From the NCBI GenBank assembly GCA_014905825.1, contig JACGCN010000026.1, forward strand, positions 248,001 through 312,000: 64,000 nt of DNA, read 5' to 3'. Positions 33,507-43,858 of this stretch are shown here, piece after piece. Within the stretch, counting starts at the first letter, position 1, and each line of letters opens with the position of its first letter. Source of the stretch: Lyophyllum atratum. Lineage: Eukaryota; Basidiomycota; Agaricomycetes; Agaricales; Lyophyllaceae. The notes under the pieces are model-generated. The model made no database searches, had not been told where the DNA came from, and saw nothing but the letters and a program-made list of their open reading frames with translations. Made by a program: the position numbers and the translations under genes.

Positions 33507-35846
33507 TCAATCTATAAATAGATCTCGGAACACAGTAGTGGGTGTATCAAGCTCATAGGCAACATCATTGAGGTTAGCATCGAGTCGCTCCTCTTCATCT
33601 CTCTCGTAGCTTTCGGTCATTTTGGACAAGTCAGGATCCGAGAGGATCTTCGAGCTGACGGACCGCGTGGAGCGCAGAAGAAGCTCGATTCTCCAGAAGG
33701 ACGAATGAAAGAGGTATTCATCCGCCGCTCTCCGGTTCGATGGGAGGACATGTTCAAGGGTTCGGAACATGGTTTGGACGAGTTCGTAGATCTTGTCTTT
33801 GTATCGAGACATGCTCGCTTGCCAGCCTTTTTATCGTGTGTGAGTGTTAAGCCACATGGCGCCGCTGTATCTGAGAACTGACCGACGGCCCAATATGCAA
33901 TCCAATGTGGCAAACTGGAAAAAATGCATCAGCGAGAGTCTGGGTCGATAAATAGCACCCTTACCTCCACTTATCTGGCCTCTCAGCAACGAAAGTGTTC
34001 ACCTCCTTCACGCTCACAAATCCGGTTCCATCGTCATCGACTGCTTCCAGGATAGGTTGAACATATGCTGCGTTGATGTAAGCTAGCGCCCATCTGTCGT
34101 CCTGGCGTTTTTTTTGCATCAGCATCATGCTGCCGCGACCATTCCCAGGCGTCTGCGGCGATGGCAAGCCAGACATGTGCGACGCTGTCGGAGTATCGGC
34201 TGAGCTCAACTTGTCCGTATAGTAGTCGTGTAGGGCAAGCACAAAGTGACGGGCTTTAACGCTGCCTTTCCATCCCTGGGGTTGAATTTGCTGGTCAGCA
34301 TGAATCCACGTTGCCCATGAATCATATTTGACGTACCATGTCTTTCCAGATTTTTTGCAGATCCTGAGGGTTAATATTAGTCAGATCCTATACGAGCGGG
34401 ATGATGAAGGATAAATGGCGAGCTTACAGGATCAGTTATCCGGTCGTGAGCCCCCGATAGAAGCGTGCTTATGATATGGTCCGCTTCCTCTTGCACCACA
34501 TCGCTAAGCTGCTTGCTCTGAATCTCAAGCTTGCGCTCAAAGAGCACCATGTTCCTGCTGAACGCGTCGTCTATGTCCTCCTGCATCTCCTTGAGCAGCC
34601 TCTTCTTGATATCTGGGAGATCATTCGCGCGCCTGCCAGAGGCATCGCGACCGGGGAACCGGGATAACGATTCCCCGCTCTTCGCCACGAGCTCCTCCAG
34701 GAGCGCATCGTTGGTGATGCAAGCCTTGGCACCCCCGTGCTCGTCGATGAATCTCACGAGGTCCCTCTCGCGCGCCGTGTCCAGCTTCCGGAACAGCATA
34801 ATCATGTCGAGCTTCTCGTCCATGGCTCTCAACTTCCCATCCTGGTCGACCAGCTTCTGGTTCGCGGAATCGACGCCTAGCGAGGTATGCACTGCGAGGC
34901 CCAGTTCGAGGCTTTTGCGGTGGTCGACGAAGAGCATGCCGAAGTCGGCGAGACGGGCTTCGTATTTGCTGCATTTGATTGTTCTGGCTACGGGGTGGGG
35001 ATGGTTCAGCGAAAGAGGGGCGGTATGGATGCCACGAGACACTTACTTAGGAGGCCCTTTTTCAAGTAGTGATCGCAAGCTGAGCCCCAGGCTTTGATGT
35101 CTTTCTCGATCTGTTGCATCAGCTCATCCAATCGAGTAGCGATGGTCACCCCGTCGGGGCCTTCTTCATCTGAGCTCGGGATATGTCGAAGCCTGACAAG
35201 TTGGGGTGTTAGCTGTGTACAATCCCAAGAGAGGACGCAGAGAACACGGACTCGGCGAGGACTCTCATCATATCGTTCATCTGCACATTCACAGCAAGGA
35301 CCTTCCTATCATTATCGCGCCTCGTCAGATCCAAAGTAACCACCAACGCGAACGCTCCCACAGCGACTTTCCTCGACAAGTCAGATAAGCAACACCGTAC
35401 CCGGATGTAAATTCCATGTACGTACTTCCGATGAACGGATGGAGATGCCCCAGCGCCGTCAGGCCTTTGATGAGCGTCCTTGCAGACTCTGTGAAGTTAT
35501 TCAGCGAATCATCGATGCCCTTCGCGTCGTTCCCCGAATCCGCGATGTTCCTTGACTTGGAACCGAAGGAATCATCATTCACGGAGAAGAAGTCGTTCAC
35601 GAACTTGTACGGATCCGCGCCGTGCGTCGCAGACTCCATACGGCCTAATATAATAATCCAAACCAAGTCAGAGATCATAGCCAGATTTAAACCCCTCAAC
35701 CACCACAAAATGGGTACTCTTGTACACGCACCAAACGTACTGCTATCTTGACGGGGTGGAGTCGTGTATTCACCAGACTGGGGCGTCGCCGGGAGGTCCC
35801 TTGAACTGTGGTCCGAGGACTTGCTTTTACCAAGCCACGACGGCAT
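33507..35846 (-). pseudogene. 5' part of split EF-hand protein gene
   Basis: Minus-strand gene starting MPSWLGKSKSSDH at 35846. Exons joined by short introns encode MESATHGADPYKFVNDFF, a LHPFIG helix, long charged helices (34377-34980), DLQKIWKDMGWKG, and an EF-hand loop, DDDGTGFVSVKEVNTF, near 34020. LPHWIAYWAVGWQASMSRYK then crosses an intron in correct phase. The frame ends prematurely in TPTTVFRDLFID. The family normally continues into a VTG.GRIERY segment, and that missing half is found at 24194-25327. The EF-hand should bind Ca2+. The role of the family is not known. Confidence 0.75.
33520..33525. repeat. AGATCT at right edge of the 8.2-kb insertion
   Basis: Partner of 25322-25327. Confidence 0.5.
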
Positions 35847-36300
35847 CGTGGGCTCGAGTATGGGAGGACGGCCTGTCCTGTTCCTAGGAAATGGCAGGAG
35901 AACGTCGTCGTCGAAGAGCAGGACAGGATCGTTTTGCGAAAAGTCAGAGTTAAAAATAACGGATGCCCGTTTGTTTTTTTGTTTTACGATCCGTCAAGTG
36001 CCTGTCAGATGCCCACATGACCCCAGGTTTTGAGCGCGAGCTTCGAAACGGAAAAAAAAGGGCTGAAAACCGAACCTTCGAGACACCGGGCGCTGATGAT
36101 CGTGTATCACTTATATGAGCGGTGTAGTGATACGATCTGAGCCTGAAGAACATGTGTGGGTTTAGTGAGGATACTGGGCGGGGGGACTTGGGCATGTCTT
36201 CAGGGTTGAGAGATCTACGAAAGCGCTTGCGCTGATCCAAGTTCTGCAAGCAGCCGTGGTCGACGAAGCGATTCAATTTTACCGTTCAGTGCTCATCATT
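35847..36300. other. 5' flank of the EF-hand gene, no clear gene
   Basis: Short frames only. The stretch probably contains the promoter and leader of the minus-strand EF-hand gene. Confidence 0.3.
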
Positions 36301-36304
36301 TGTA

Positions 36305-37250
36305 AGCAAACGGGACCATCAAGAGTCAGGACCCTTTTGGGACCCTTTAAAAGGGAGTGTCATCGCTGGCGCTGCCTGTTATCGTCTTTGAATCCTCCAA
36401 AACTGACAATGATCAAAGATTCGTTGTCATAAATCCTGAGGCCTGAGGGTGCGTCAGTCGTGCCTTATAAACAGCGTAGAAGGCGTACAAGAACGCAGAA
36501 ACGGACCTATAATGCGAAGAAACATGGACAATTGACGCCCAATCTTACAGCAGCACAAGTACGATGATCCCATTCCTCAGAGAACTTGGCTCTTCGTCAA
36601 TCCCCAAGAGTCCCCAAGAGAGTACGTCATTCCCACGCTCAATTCGGACCAAACGACCAGTCAGGGCCCTTCAAATTCAATGAACTTCAAAGGCAAATGT
36701 CATCGCTGCCTGTAGGCTGCTTGGCAGTGTTATCGTCCTCGAATCTCCAAAACTAATAAGGATCCAAAATTCGTTGTCGTTGAGTCAATCGTGACTTATA
36801 AACGGTGTAGGAGAACGCAGAAACGGACCTATAATGGGAAAAAACATGACCATAAACGCCCAATTTTACAGCACCACAAGTACGACCCCGAAGACCTTGG
36901 CTCTTCGTCAATCCCCAAGAGAGTACGTCATTCCCCCGCTCGACTCGGGCCAAACGACTGCGATGAAAATCCCATTATGTTGCTCAACTCGATACAAGAT
37001 ATCAAAGGTCCGTTGTCATAGATCCTGAGGGTGAGGTCAGTCGTGCCTTATAAACGGCGTAGGAGAACGCAGAAACGGACCTATAATGCGAAGACACATG
37101 CACCATGAAGTGACGCCTGGTCTTACTGCACCACAAGTACGATGATCCCATTCCTTAAAGAACTTGGCTCTTCGTAATCCCCAAGAGGGTACGTCATTCC
37201 CCCGCTCGACTCGGTCCAAATGACAGCGACGACAATCCTATTATGTTGCT
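36305..37250 (+). repeat. Diverged tandem repeat, three main units
   Basis: A unit of about 225-250 bp is repeated at about 36418-36660, 36770-37000 and 37010-37245, with an extra shared segment at 36305-36417 and 36657-36776. Hallmarks in each unit are CCTTATAAACGGCGTAGGAG (one or two changes), AACGCAGAAACGGACCTATA, and CTTGGCTCTTCGT.AATCCCC followed by GTACGTCATTCC. The TTATAAA in every copy looks like a TATA box, but no gene starts here. Confidence 0.85.
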
Positions 37251-37338
37251 CAACTCGATACAAATACAAAATACACACGATACCTCACAGCCCCACAAAG
37301 CAAAGCAAAGCACAGACTCAAAAACAACAACCTGTATC

Positions 37339-38154
37339 TCAAACTTCCCAAGCCCATCTCAACAACCAAGCCTCAGAAAAACAAAACGCACACTCACAGT
37401 AATAAACAAACCCCCCCGCCATCGCCTCCCCCCGCACCGGCAGACTCGCCGTCCTCGACTTATGTTCGAAGATCAAGAACGATACGACGACCAGGTCCTG
37501 TATCTCGATGGCCAAGGGCCGGAGTGTCAGGTACGCCGATTCGTGCGTGTGGATGCCGTTGGTGGTAAGGGTTCGGGAGGGGGTGAACCAGGCGATGGGG
37601 GAGTCGATGAGGGGGGCGAGGTGTAACTTGAAACATCGGGGAATGGGGGGAATCAGCCAGGGAGGAGGAGGAGGAGTTGGGTGGGGTGCGTTACCGATAG
37701 TCTGCCCTCGACTGTGGATCTCCAGACGTAGCTATTCCCGTGTGCTTCGAACGTCACCGGGCTAACAAGCAAGAGTGTACGTAAGTTTTATTTCAGCACG
37801 AGCAACCCAAAAACAAAACCGCTGTGGCATAAATCAAAATCAAAACCAGAAAAAGGATACCCACAACATCGTCAACGTCGAAAACTTCAACCACCTCCTC
37901 ACCCTCACCCTCTCCTTCCCCCCCCACACAATCCTATCCGGCAGCAACCCCCTCAGCTCCACCACCGCCAACGGCGCCCTCTCCCCATACCGATGTACAT
38001 TGGTGCGGGTTACAGTGCCGTCGACGGTGTAGCTCGGGCCGAACCCGCGCAGCGAGAGCGTGGTGCGCCGCATGTCGTCGCGACTGAATGTGAATATGGC
38101 GTTGGCGTCGACGCGGTCCCATTCTACGAGGGTCTCTTCGGAGGGGTTGTTCAT
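37339..38154 (-). CDS. DUF6593 family protein
   Basis: The first exon starts MNNPSEETLVEWDRVDANAI at 38154 and holds the N-terminal family pattern FSRDDMRRTTLSL...YTVDGTVTRTNVHR...RIVWGG. After an intron comes SYVWRSTVEG. After a second intron (donor GTAACG near 37700) the C-terminal block reads IAWFTPSRTLTTNGIHTHES, then AIEIQDLVVVSFLIFEHKSR. These are the typical landmarks of the DUF6593 proteins expanded in agaricomycetes, whose function is unknown. The end is either the TGA at 37341-37339 or a further intron at GTGAGT near 37400. Confidence 0.7.
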
Positions 38155-38213
38155 AGCGTTGGTCTTGGTCTCGGCGAGTGAGAAGGGTGGGGTGTCTGAG
38201 GTGCCCCCCGTCC

Positions 38214-38221
38214 CTATATAG
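38214..38221 (-). promoter_or_regulatory. TATA box of the DUF6593 gene
   Basis: CTATATAG on the minus strand, 60 bp before the ATG at 38154. Confidence 0.4.
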
Positions 38222-38229
38222 TGTCACGT

Positions 38230-39497
38230 GAGGAGGATTGATAGGGATGATTCGATGAAGTGGGGGGAGGCGGAGGGTCGAGGGCTTCCCTGGACCAGGC
38301 CGTTTGATAGAATCGATGTGCGGTGTTGTGTGGTGGGGCTACAGCGCAGAGAGATAGAGATAGGAAAGCTGGGATGGAAGAACGTGAGTACTGGTGAAGA
38401 TATCGGCCAAGTCACTGCTCACTTGAACCCTTCCTGCTCCGTTCTCCGGGTTTGGGCAGCAAAAAGACGTAATCTGATCAACACCTGCTGCAGGTTTGCT
38501 TTGGCATCGATTCATACAGTTGTTGCTGTGCCAGTGCCACTGGATCGCATTGTGCCTGGCAGCCGGCAGGTCAGATGCCAGCTCCTATGACCCGACGTTA
38601 TCGAGACTTTGCCTGGGGGTGAGCAACCTGAGTTTACGCGACTGTGGGGCGTTCAAATGGAGGTGGAGTTGCAAACAAGCTGAGGGGAAGTTTGGGATGA
38701 TCGTGGGGGGATCGGCGGGGAGGATGTTTGGCAAGCGCCATTAATCCAAACACCATCACCTGTCGCGTCAGACGCGTCTCCCATTTTCTCCATCCTCATC
38801 GAATCCTCATGAACCAAAGCCTGGCCAAAAGATGCATATCTACCGTTATCTGTAAGTCCATGGCAATTCTTAGTCGTGTAAGAGGGGCACTGGGTAGAAG
38901 CACTCGTGAACGTTCGGTCTGAGGGCAAGTTGTTGGATTATGCGATAAATTTGCCCATCTTTGCCCATGCCCGCTTTGTATACTTACGTGGGCCACCTCT
39001 AACCAAGCTGACATATTCACTTTAGGACGATACGGGTGTAAACCTACGAGGTGGTCTGATTTTGCGCAAACTCCACATCTGACATCCGAGAAGCCCGTAC
39101 ATCGAGAATGACAGAACGCACACGAGAAGTGTTCGCGCGCCGCGCGGCAAAGATGCATTAACCTTGATATAGCTGGCAGCTGTATGGATATGTAAGTATT
39201 CTCTCGGATTCACCTCCATTGCAGGGTCACATAGACAGCAGAGGCAAGATATTTGGTTCAATAGCTACACGAGGCTCGCGCTAACTTGATTGACGCTGAC
39301 TTAGCAACTTGAAGCAACTCAACCACTCCGTCATAGGTGCCTGTCTTCGCTTCAGTCCTCGATCCGTTCCGCATCGTCAAAAGTCCAGTCTCCGCTCTGC
39401 CGAGATCGCCGCCCTGCCAGAACATTAAAAGGCCAAAAGCCATTCCAAACCACTCAGTCGCTCCCTTGGAACCTCAAGTCACCGCACCAAAGTCGCC
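38230..39497. other. Intergenic, no clear gene
   Basis: Divergent intergenic region between the DUF6593 and first Rds1-like genes. Short frames on both strands lack domains or splice support. A TTAAAAGG element near 39425 and a pyrimidine-rich leader precede the plus-strand gene. Confidence 0.35.
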
Positions 39498-40605
39498 ATG
39501 AAAGCCTCCTTCATCGCTCTCGCCGTTTCCGCCCTCGCTGTCCACGCACTCCCCGGCCCTGCCAAACGCGCTGTCGATGGTAAGCCCATTCCAGCCTCTA
39601 TACAGTATTCGTTGAGCTCACTGCCACGCGTCCACCGCCAGACGCCACCGTCCTGAACTTTGCTCTCACCCTGGAACACCTCGAGGCCGCGTTCTACACG
39701 GAGGCCTTGGCCAAATACGACGACGACGCGTTCGCTGCCGCAGGTCTCCCCCCTTGGGCGCGTGGCCGCTTTGCTCAGATCGCCGCGCACGAGGAGGCGC
39801 ACGTCAACTTCCTCAGCGCTGCTCTTGGCGACAAGGCCACCAAGCCTTGCACCTACAAATTGTAAGCATTCGATGATCTCTCTCTCACGTATCCGCACTC
39901 ACGAGGATTGATAAGCCCTTATACCGATCCCAAATCCTTCGCGGCGCTCGCCCAGGTCCTCGAAGGTGTTGGTATGTGCGCTACCCACTAGCATTCTTCA
40001 GTCAACTAACGGCTCTTCCAAGGTGTGTCGGCGTACACTGGAGCTGCTCAATTCATTGAGAACAAGGATTATCTCACCGCCGCTGCTAGCGTCCTCGCCA
40101 CCGAAGCGCGCCACGCTAGCTGGGTCGCTGGTGCGGTCAACCAGTTCTCGGGCTGGAGCGGAGCCTTGGACGTAAGGCGATTCCACTCTTTATTCATGGA
40201 CATTAATCAATGACCGCATATATGCAGGTTCCCCTCTCTCTGAACTCCGTCTTCTCCCTAGCCGCGCCTTTCTTCGAGTCCTGCCCTTCCGACAACCCCG
40301 CACTGCCGGTCAAAGCTTTCCCTGGCCTCACCTTCGCAGGCAAGGCTAAGCCCGGCTCGTCTTCTACCATCGCCTTCGAGGCCACCGCCCCATCCGACAC
40401 ACCACTCTATGCTGTGTTCTTCTCTGGTTTGTCGCAGACCGCGGTTCCCATCACGGACAGCAAGAGCATCACCATCCCTAAGGACCTTATTGGCACGGTG
40501 TATGCTGTGATCAGCACCAGCAACACTAAAGCTGCAGATGACAATATCGTTGCCGGTCCTGCGATCCTTCACTTTGAATACAAGTCCAATGGGTGGCTCG
40601 TTTAG
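39498..40605 (+). CDS. Rds1-like secreted ferritin-fold protein (copy 1)
   Basis: Five exons: 39498-39579, 39642-39861, 39916-39971, 40023-40171 and 40228-40605, all in consistent phase. A signal peptide (MKASFIALAVSALAVHALPG) ends in a dibasic site (KR at residues 23-24). The ferritin-like helical bundle begins at VLNFALTLEHLEAAFYTEAL and continues with IAAHEEAHVNFL, FAALAQVLEGVG and LATEARHASW. These Glu/His positions are those used for metal in ferritin-like folds. The C-terminal half is beta-rich and Ser/Thr-rich and ends GPAILHFEYKSNG. It resembles the stress-induced Rds1 family of fission yeast. It lies 1 kb from its paralogue in the same orientation. Confidence 0.88.
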
Positions 40606-41592
40606 ATTTGTCACCATCACGTTGCGGCGCTTTCTTAGCTACGACCGGACACGTTCTACCTCACTTTCTACCCCTCCTTTCGTTACGCATGTTATACCTT
40701 AGTACTTTAGCTCTTGTGCTTGTGTTCTGTAGTATGGGCTACTACAGTGTTGCGACGCCTTCTTACCGTCGCGACTTTATACCTCGATGACTCTATGCTC
40801 ATGCATTATTCATACCCCTCATAATTTACTTGTTCGAATTTCACACTTGTCCTTTCTTGACGCGTTACCTTTTTCCCAAAACGGCAGTCGCTGTGTTTGT
40901 CTTTCTTTGGCGCCGCTGTCGAGAGCAGCTCTTCAACTTGGAAATCACATTCGACCTCTGGTGACGCCAGCACTTTTTTTTTAGGCTGCTCTTACTTGGC
41001 TCTTACCACGTTCATCTGCTGCTCCTCGTTCACATGCAACTTCAGACGCCTTTCATGCGAGATCCATGCGATAGGAGGGCACCTTCGCTATCATGTGCGA
41101 TGAGGGCACCCTAGTGTCGCTGCTGTCATATGCGTGCTGAGTCGCTCCTTTCGCCCCTTGAGGTCTGGGGTCCCTATTGGATTGTGACTCGACGCTGGGA
41201 TGGATGCTGTACTGCGCGCCACTCTTCTTCTGGAGGAGTGGAACACAATTTCTGTTGCGGGCGACACTGAGTAATATCACACACCCTGTACAGTGAGCTC
41301 TTCCCGCGCAACCACCAGAGGTCCAGCGGCGGCGGCGACGAACTGCTTCCGTGGGAGCTCACCCCCTACCCATCCTGCGATGTCTCTCAATCCTACTCTT
41401 GGCCCAAAAAAAATCTCAGACCCTCGACGCGTCAGCGGGACTTCCTACCCGCGCTCTGTTTCTATTTTCGACGCGCTCCATGTACGACCCCTATTGTCTG
41501 GGGTTTAAAGGGCTGAGAAACCGTCTCTGGTTTGCAGTCTGACCCACACAGAGCACCCGGGACAAGACTTCCACCTCGTACAAAGAAGAAAA
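40606..41592. other. Intergenic between the Rds1-like paralogues
   Basis: About 1 kb holding the 3' end of copy 1 and promoter of copy 2. Near 41070-41110 GAGGGCACC occurs twice within 35 bp. No supported gene. Confidence 0.4.
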
Positions 41593-42702
41593 ATGAAGTC
41601 TGTTGTGATCGCCACCGCCGCCCTTGGTGTCCTCGCCGCGCACGCGCACCCCGCGCTCGACGTCCGCGCTCCTCCCGGTCCCAGCCCGAGCGGTAAGCCA
41701 CCCCCCTCCCCCCCTCCCTCCTCCCTCTCCTTACAGCTCACCATGTCGTTGTTTCGCAGACCGCACGATCCTGAACTTCGCCCTGACGCTCGAGCACCTC
41801 GAAAACGCCTTCTACAAGTGGGGCCTCCAGCGCTGGAGCCAGTCCGACTTCGACCGGGCGGGGCTCCCCGAGGGGGCGAGACAGCAGTTCATCGAGATCG
41901 GGGAGAATGAGAGTGCGCATGTGGATTTTTTGACGGGGTTGTTGGGGCCTGGGGCGACGAGGGCTTGTACTTATAAGTTGTGCGTCCCTTTCTTTCTTTT
42001 TCTTCCCTGGCTTTTCTTTTGGTGTGGTTATTGATTTGAGGTGCGGTGTGGGGTAGCCCGGTTAATGACCCGAAGGCGTTCGCGATGCTGAGCCAGGTAT
42101 TCGAGAACGTGGGTGTGGGGGCGTATACGGGTGCGACGAGCATGCTGTCTAAGCAGTACATTACTGGCTCTGCGTCCATCCTCGGGACGGAGGGGCGCCA
42201 GGCGGCTTTGATTGCTGCTTATATCAATGGCGTCGAGGGGTGGGGTGGTCCCTGGAACGTAAGCCCCCCTCCTTCTCTTCCTCTACTACTCAACTCATGC
42301 TTATAACCGGCACAGTCCCCCCTCACGATGAGCCAAGCCTACACCCTCGCCTCCCCCTTCATCGTCCGCTGCCCCTCCACCAACCCCCGTCTCCCCGTCC
42401 AAGTCTTCCCCTCCCTCATCTTCCCGCCCAACCCCTCCCCCGGCTCCACCGTGCCCGTCAAGTTCAAGACGCGCCTCCCGCCGGGGACGAAGTTGTGGGC
42501 GGCGTTCCTTACTGGGAACAGTTTGGAGCAGGAGGTGGTGCCGGTGAGGGGGGGGAGGGTGACGATTCCGAAGGATGTGAAGGGGCAGGTGTATGCGATT
42601 ATTACGACGAGTGAGGAGGGGGCGACGGATAGGACGACGGTGGCGGGGCCGGCGATTTTGCAGTTTGAGTTTACGCTTGAGGGGAAGTTTATGGATGATT
42701 GA
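41593..42702 (+). CDS. Rds1-like secreted ferritin-fold protein (copy 2)
   Basis: Tandem paralogue of the upstream gene with the same layout: a signal peptide (MKSVVIATAALGVLAAHAHP), then ILNFALTLEHLENAFYKWGL, IGENESAHVDFL and FAMLSQVFENVG. The terminal domain ends in GPAILQFEFTLEG at 42702. Introns fall at equivalent places (for example after the signal peptide, near 41692-41759). One expected metal-ligand site differs: copy 1 has TEARH where this copy has TEGRQ. The C-terminal half is richer in G at third codon positions than copy 1. Confidence 0.87.
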
Positions 42703-43858
42703 TGGTGGAGGTGGCTTTGGTTTTGGAATTGGAACTTGTGCGGTTTCGATTGGACATTGGCGGTCGTTAGTGTACTAGTATGGATGTGATCTACGATGGT
42801 TTGTACGCTCGTTTGACGCTCGTTTGCATGGCCCGATACTGATGTTGGTGGAAAAAATTCGGAAAATAAATAAAAATAAAAATAAAATCCCAAAATAGCA
42901 GAGGGGAGATTTGGCTCTGTTGGCTGAAGTCTTGGTCGTTTACTCGTTCACCACCACGAAGTCGCGCTGGACATATATACAGCTGTGATTTTCTCCCAGG
43001 TAAGTCTTGGCCATGTTTCTATCTGAGCCTCACAAGTGTACGAATCTCATAGACTTTCTTTTCTATCCTTGCTCGTACATTCAGGCACAAGGCGACAACA
43101 TCCGACATCGCGCCCTCCTCCCTCCTCAAAAGGATGTGAGATAACGACGCCTCACACTACGCGATGTGTTCTGCAGTCACCCATCAACCTCCGCCGCTGT
43201 TGCCACCATCAGCTTACACACATCCCAGCCCGATCCTGCGATACCAGTCACATCAATGATCACACCCCGACCTTCGAGCCAGCCGCCCAATCTTAAGCTG
43301 TCCATGAACGCCACGTCACCACCCCACAGCTACCAACACCGGACTTGGCCCGTGTTGGGCCAATGCCACGCCGACCCCAACCGAGCCGCTGATCCAACAC
43401 CAGACGAGCCGCCGCCGACCTCCCTCCCCTGCCCCAGCCTAGCTCCTGATTTTTGGCGGCAGGAGCGTGAGTGATGGGGGTGGCCTTGCCGATGGCCGAG
43501 TAGGCGGACCGGTGCTAATGGAATGAGAGCGAGCAAGTTGGTGGGCAATGAGTATTGGTGTTCCGCACGGTTGTACGAGCGTGAGTCGCGTGAGTCTGGC
43601 GGGCTCGGAGGGGGCGAGGTGAGGGGCGAGTATGCAGGTAACGGTCGGCCGAGCACAAGATCCGCAGGCGAGTGGGGAAGAGGGCAGGCAGACACACACC
43701 TTGGTCGGGCTACGGCGGATATACTCAAATGTGCCATCTGCGTAATAGACTTATGATTCAACATAACACGCACAGTTCTGTAATCGTATGGAATCAATAA
43801 CTCTGTGAGTATGTACAAAACCATTTTTGGAGCTAAGTAATGATTCAATGGCCGAAAA
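42703..43858. other. Intergenic, no clear gene
   Basis: 3' flanks of the second Rds1-like gene and of the large minus-strand gene. Frames at 43036-43474 and 43330-43974 are Pro/Ser/Thr-rich and overlap in opposite directions, so they are not called. Confidence 0.4.

Noticed and set aside
36305..37250. CRISPR-like direct repeats
   Set aside because: Units are long, diverged and lack regular spacers. The DNA is eukaryotic.
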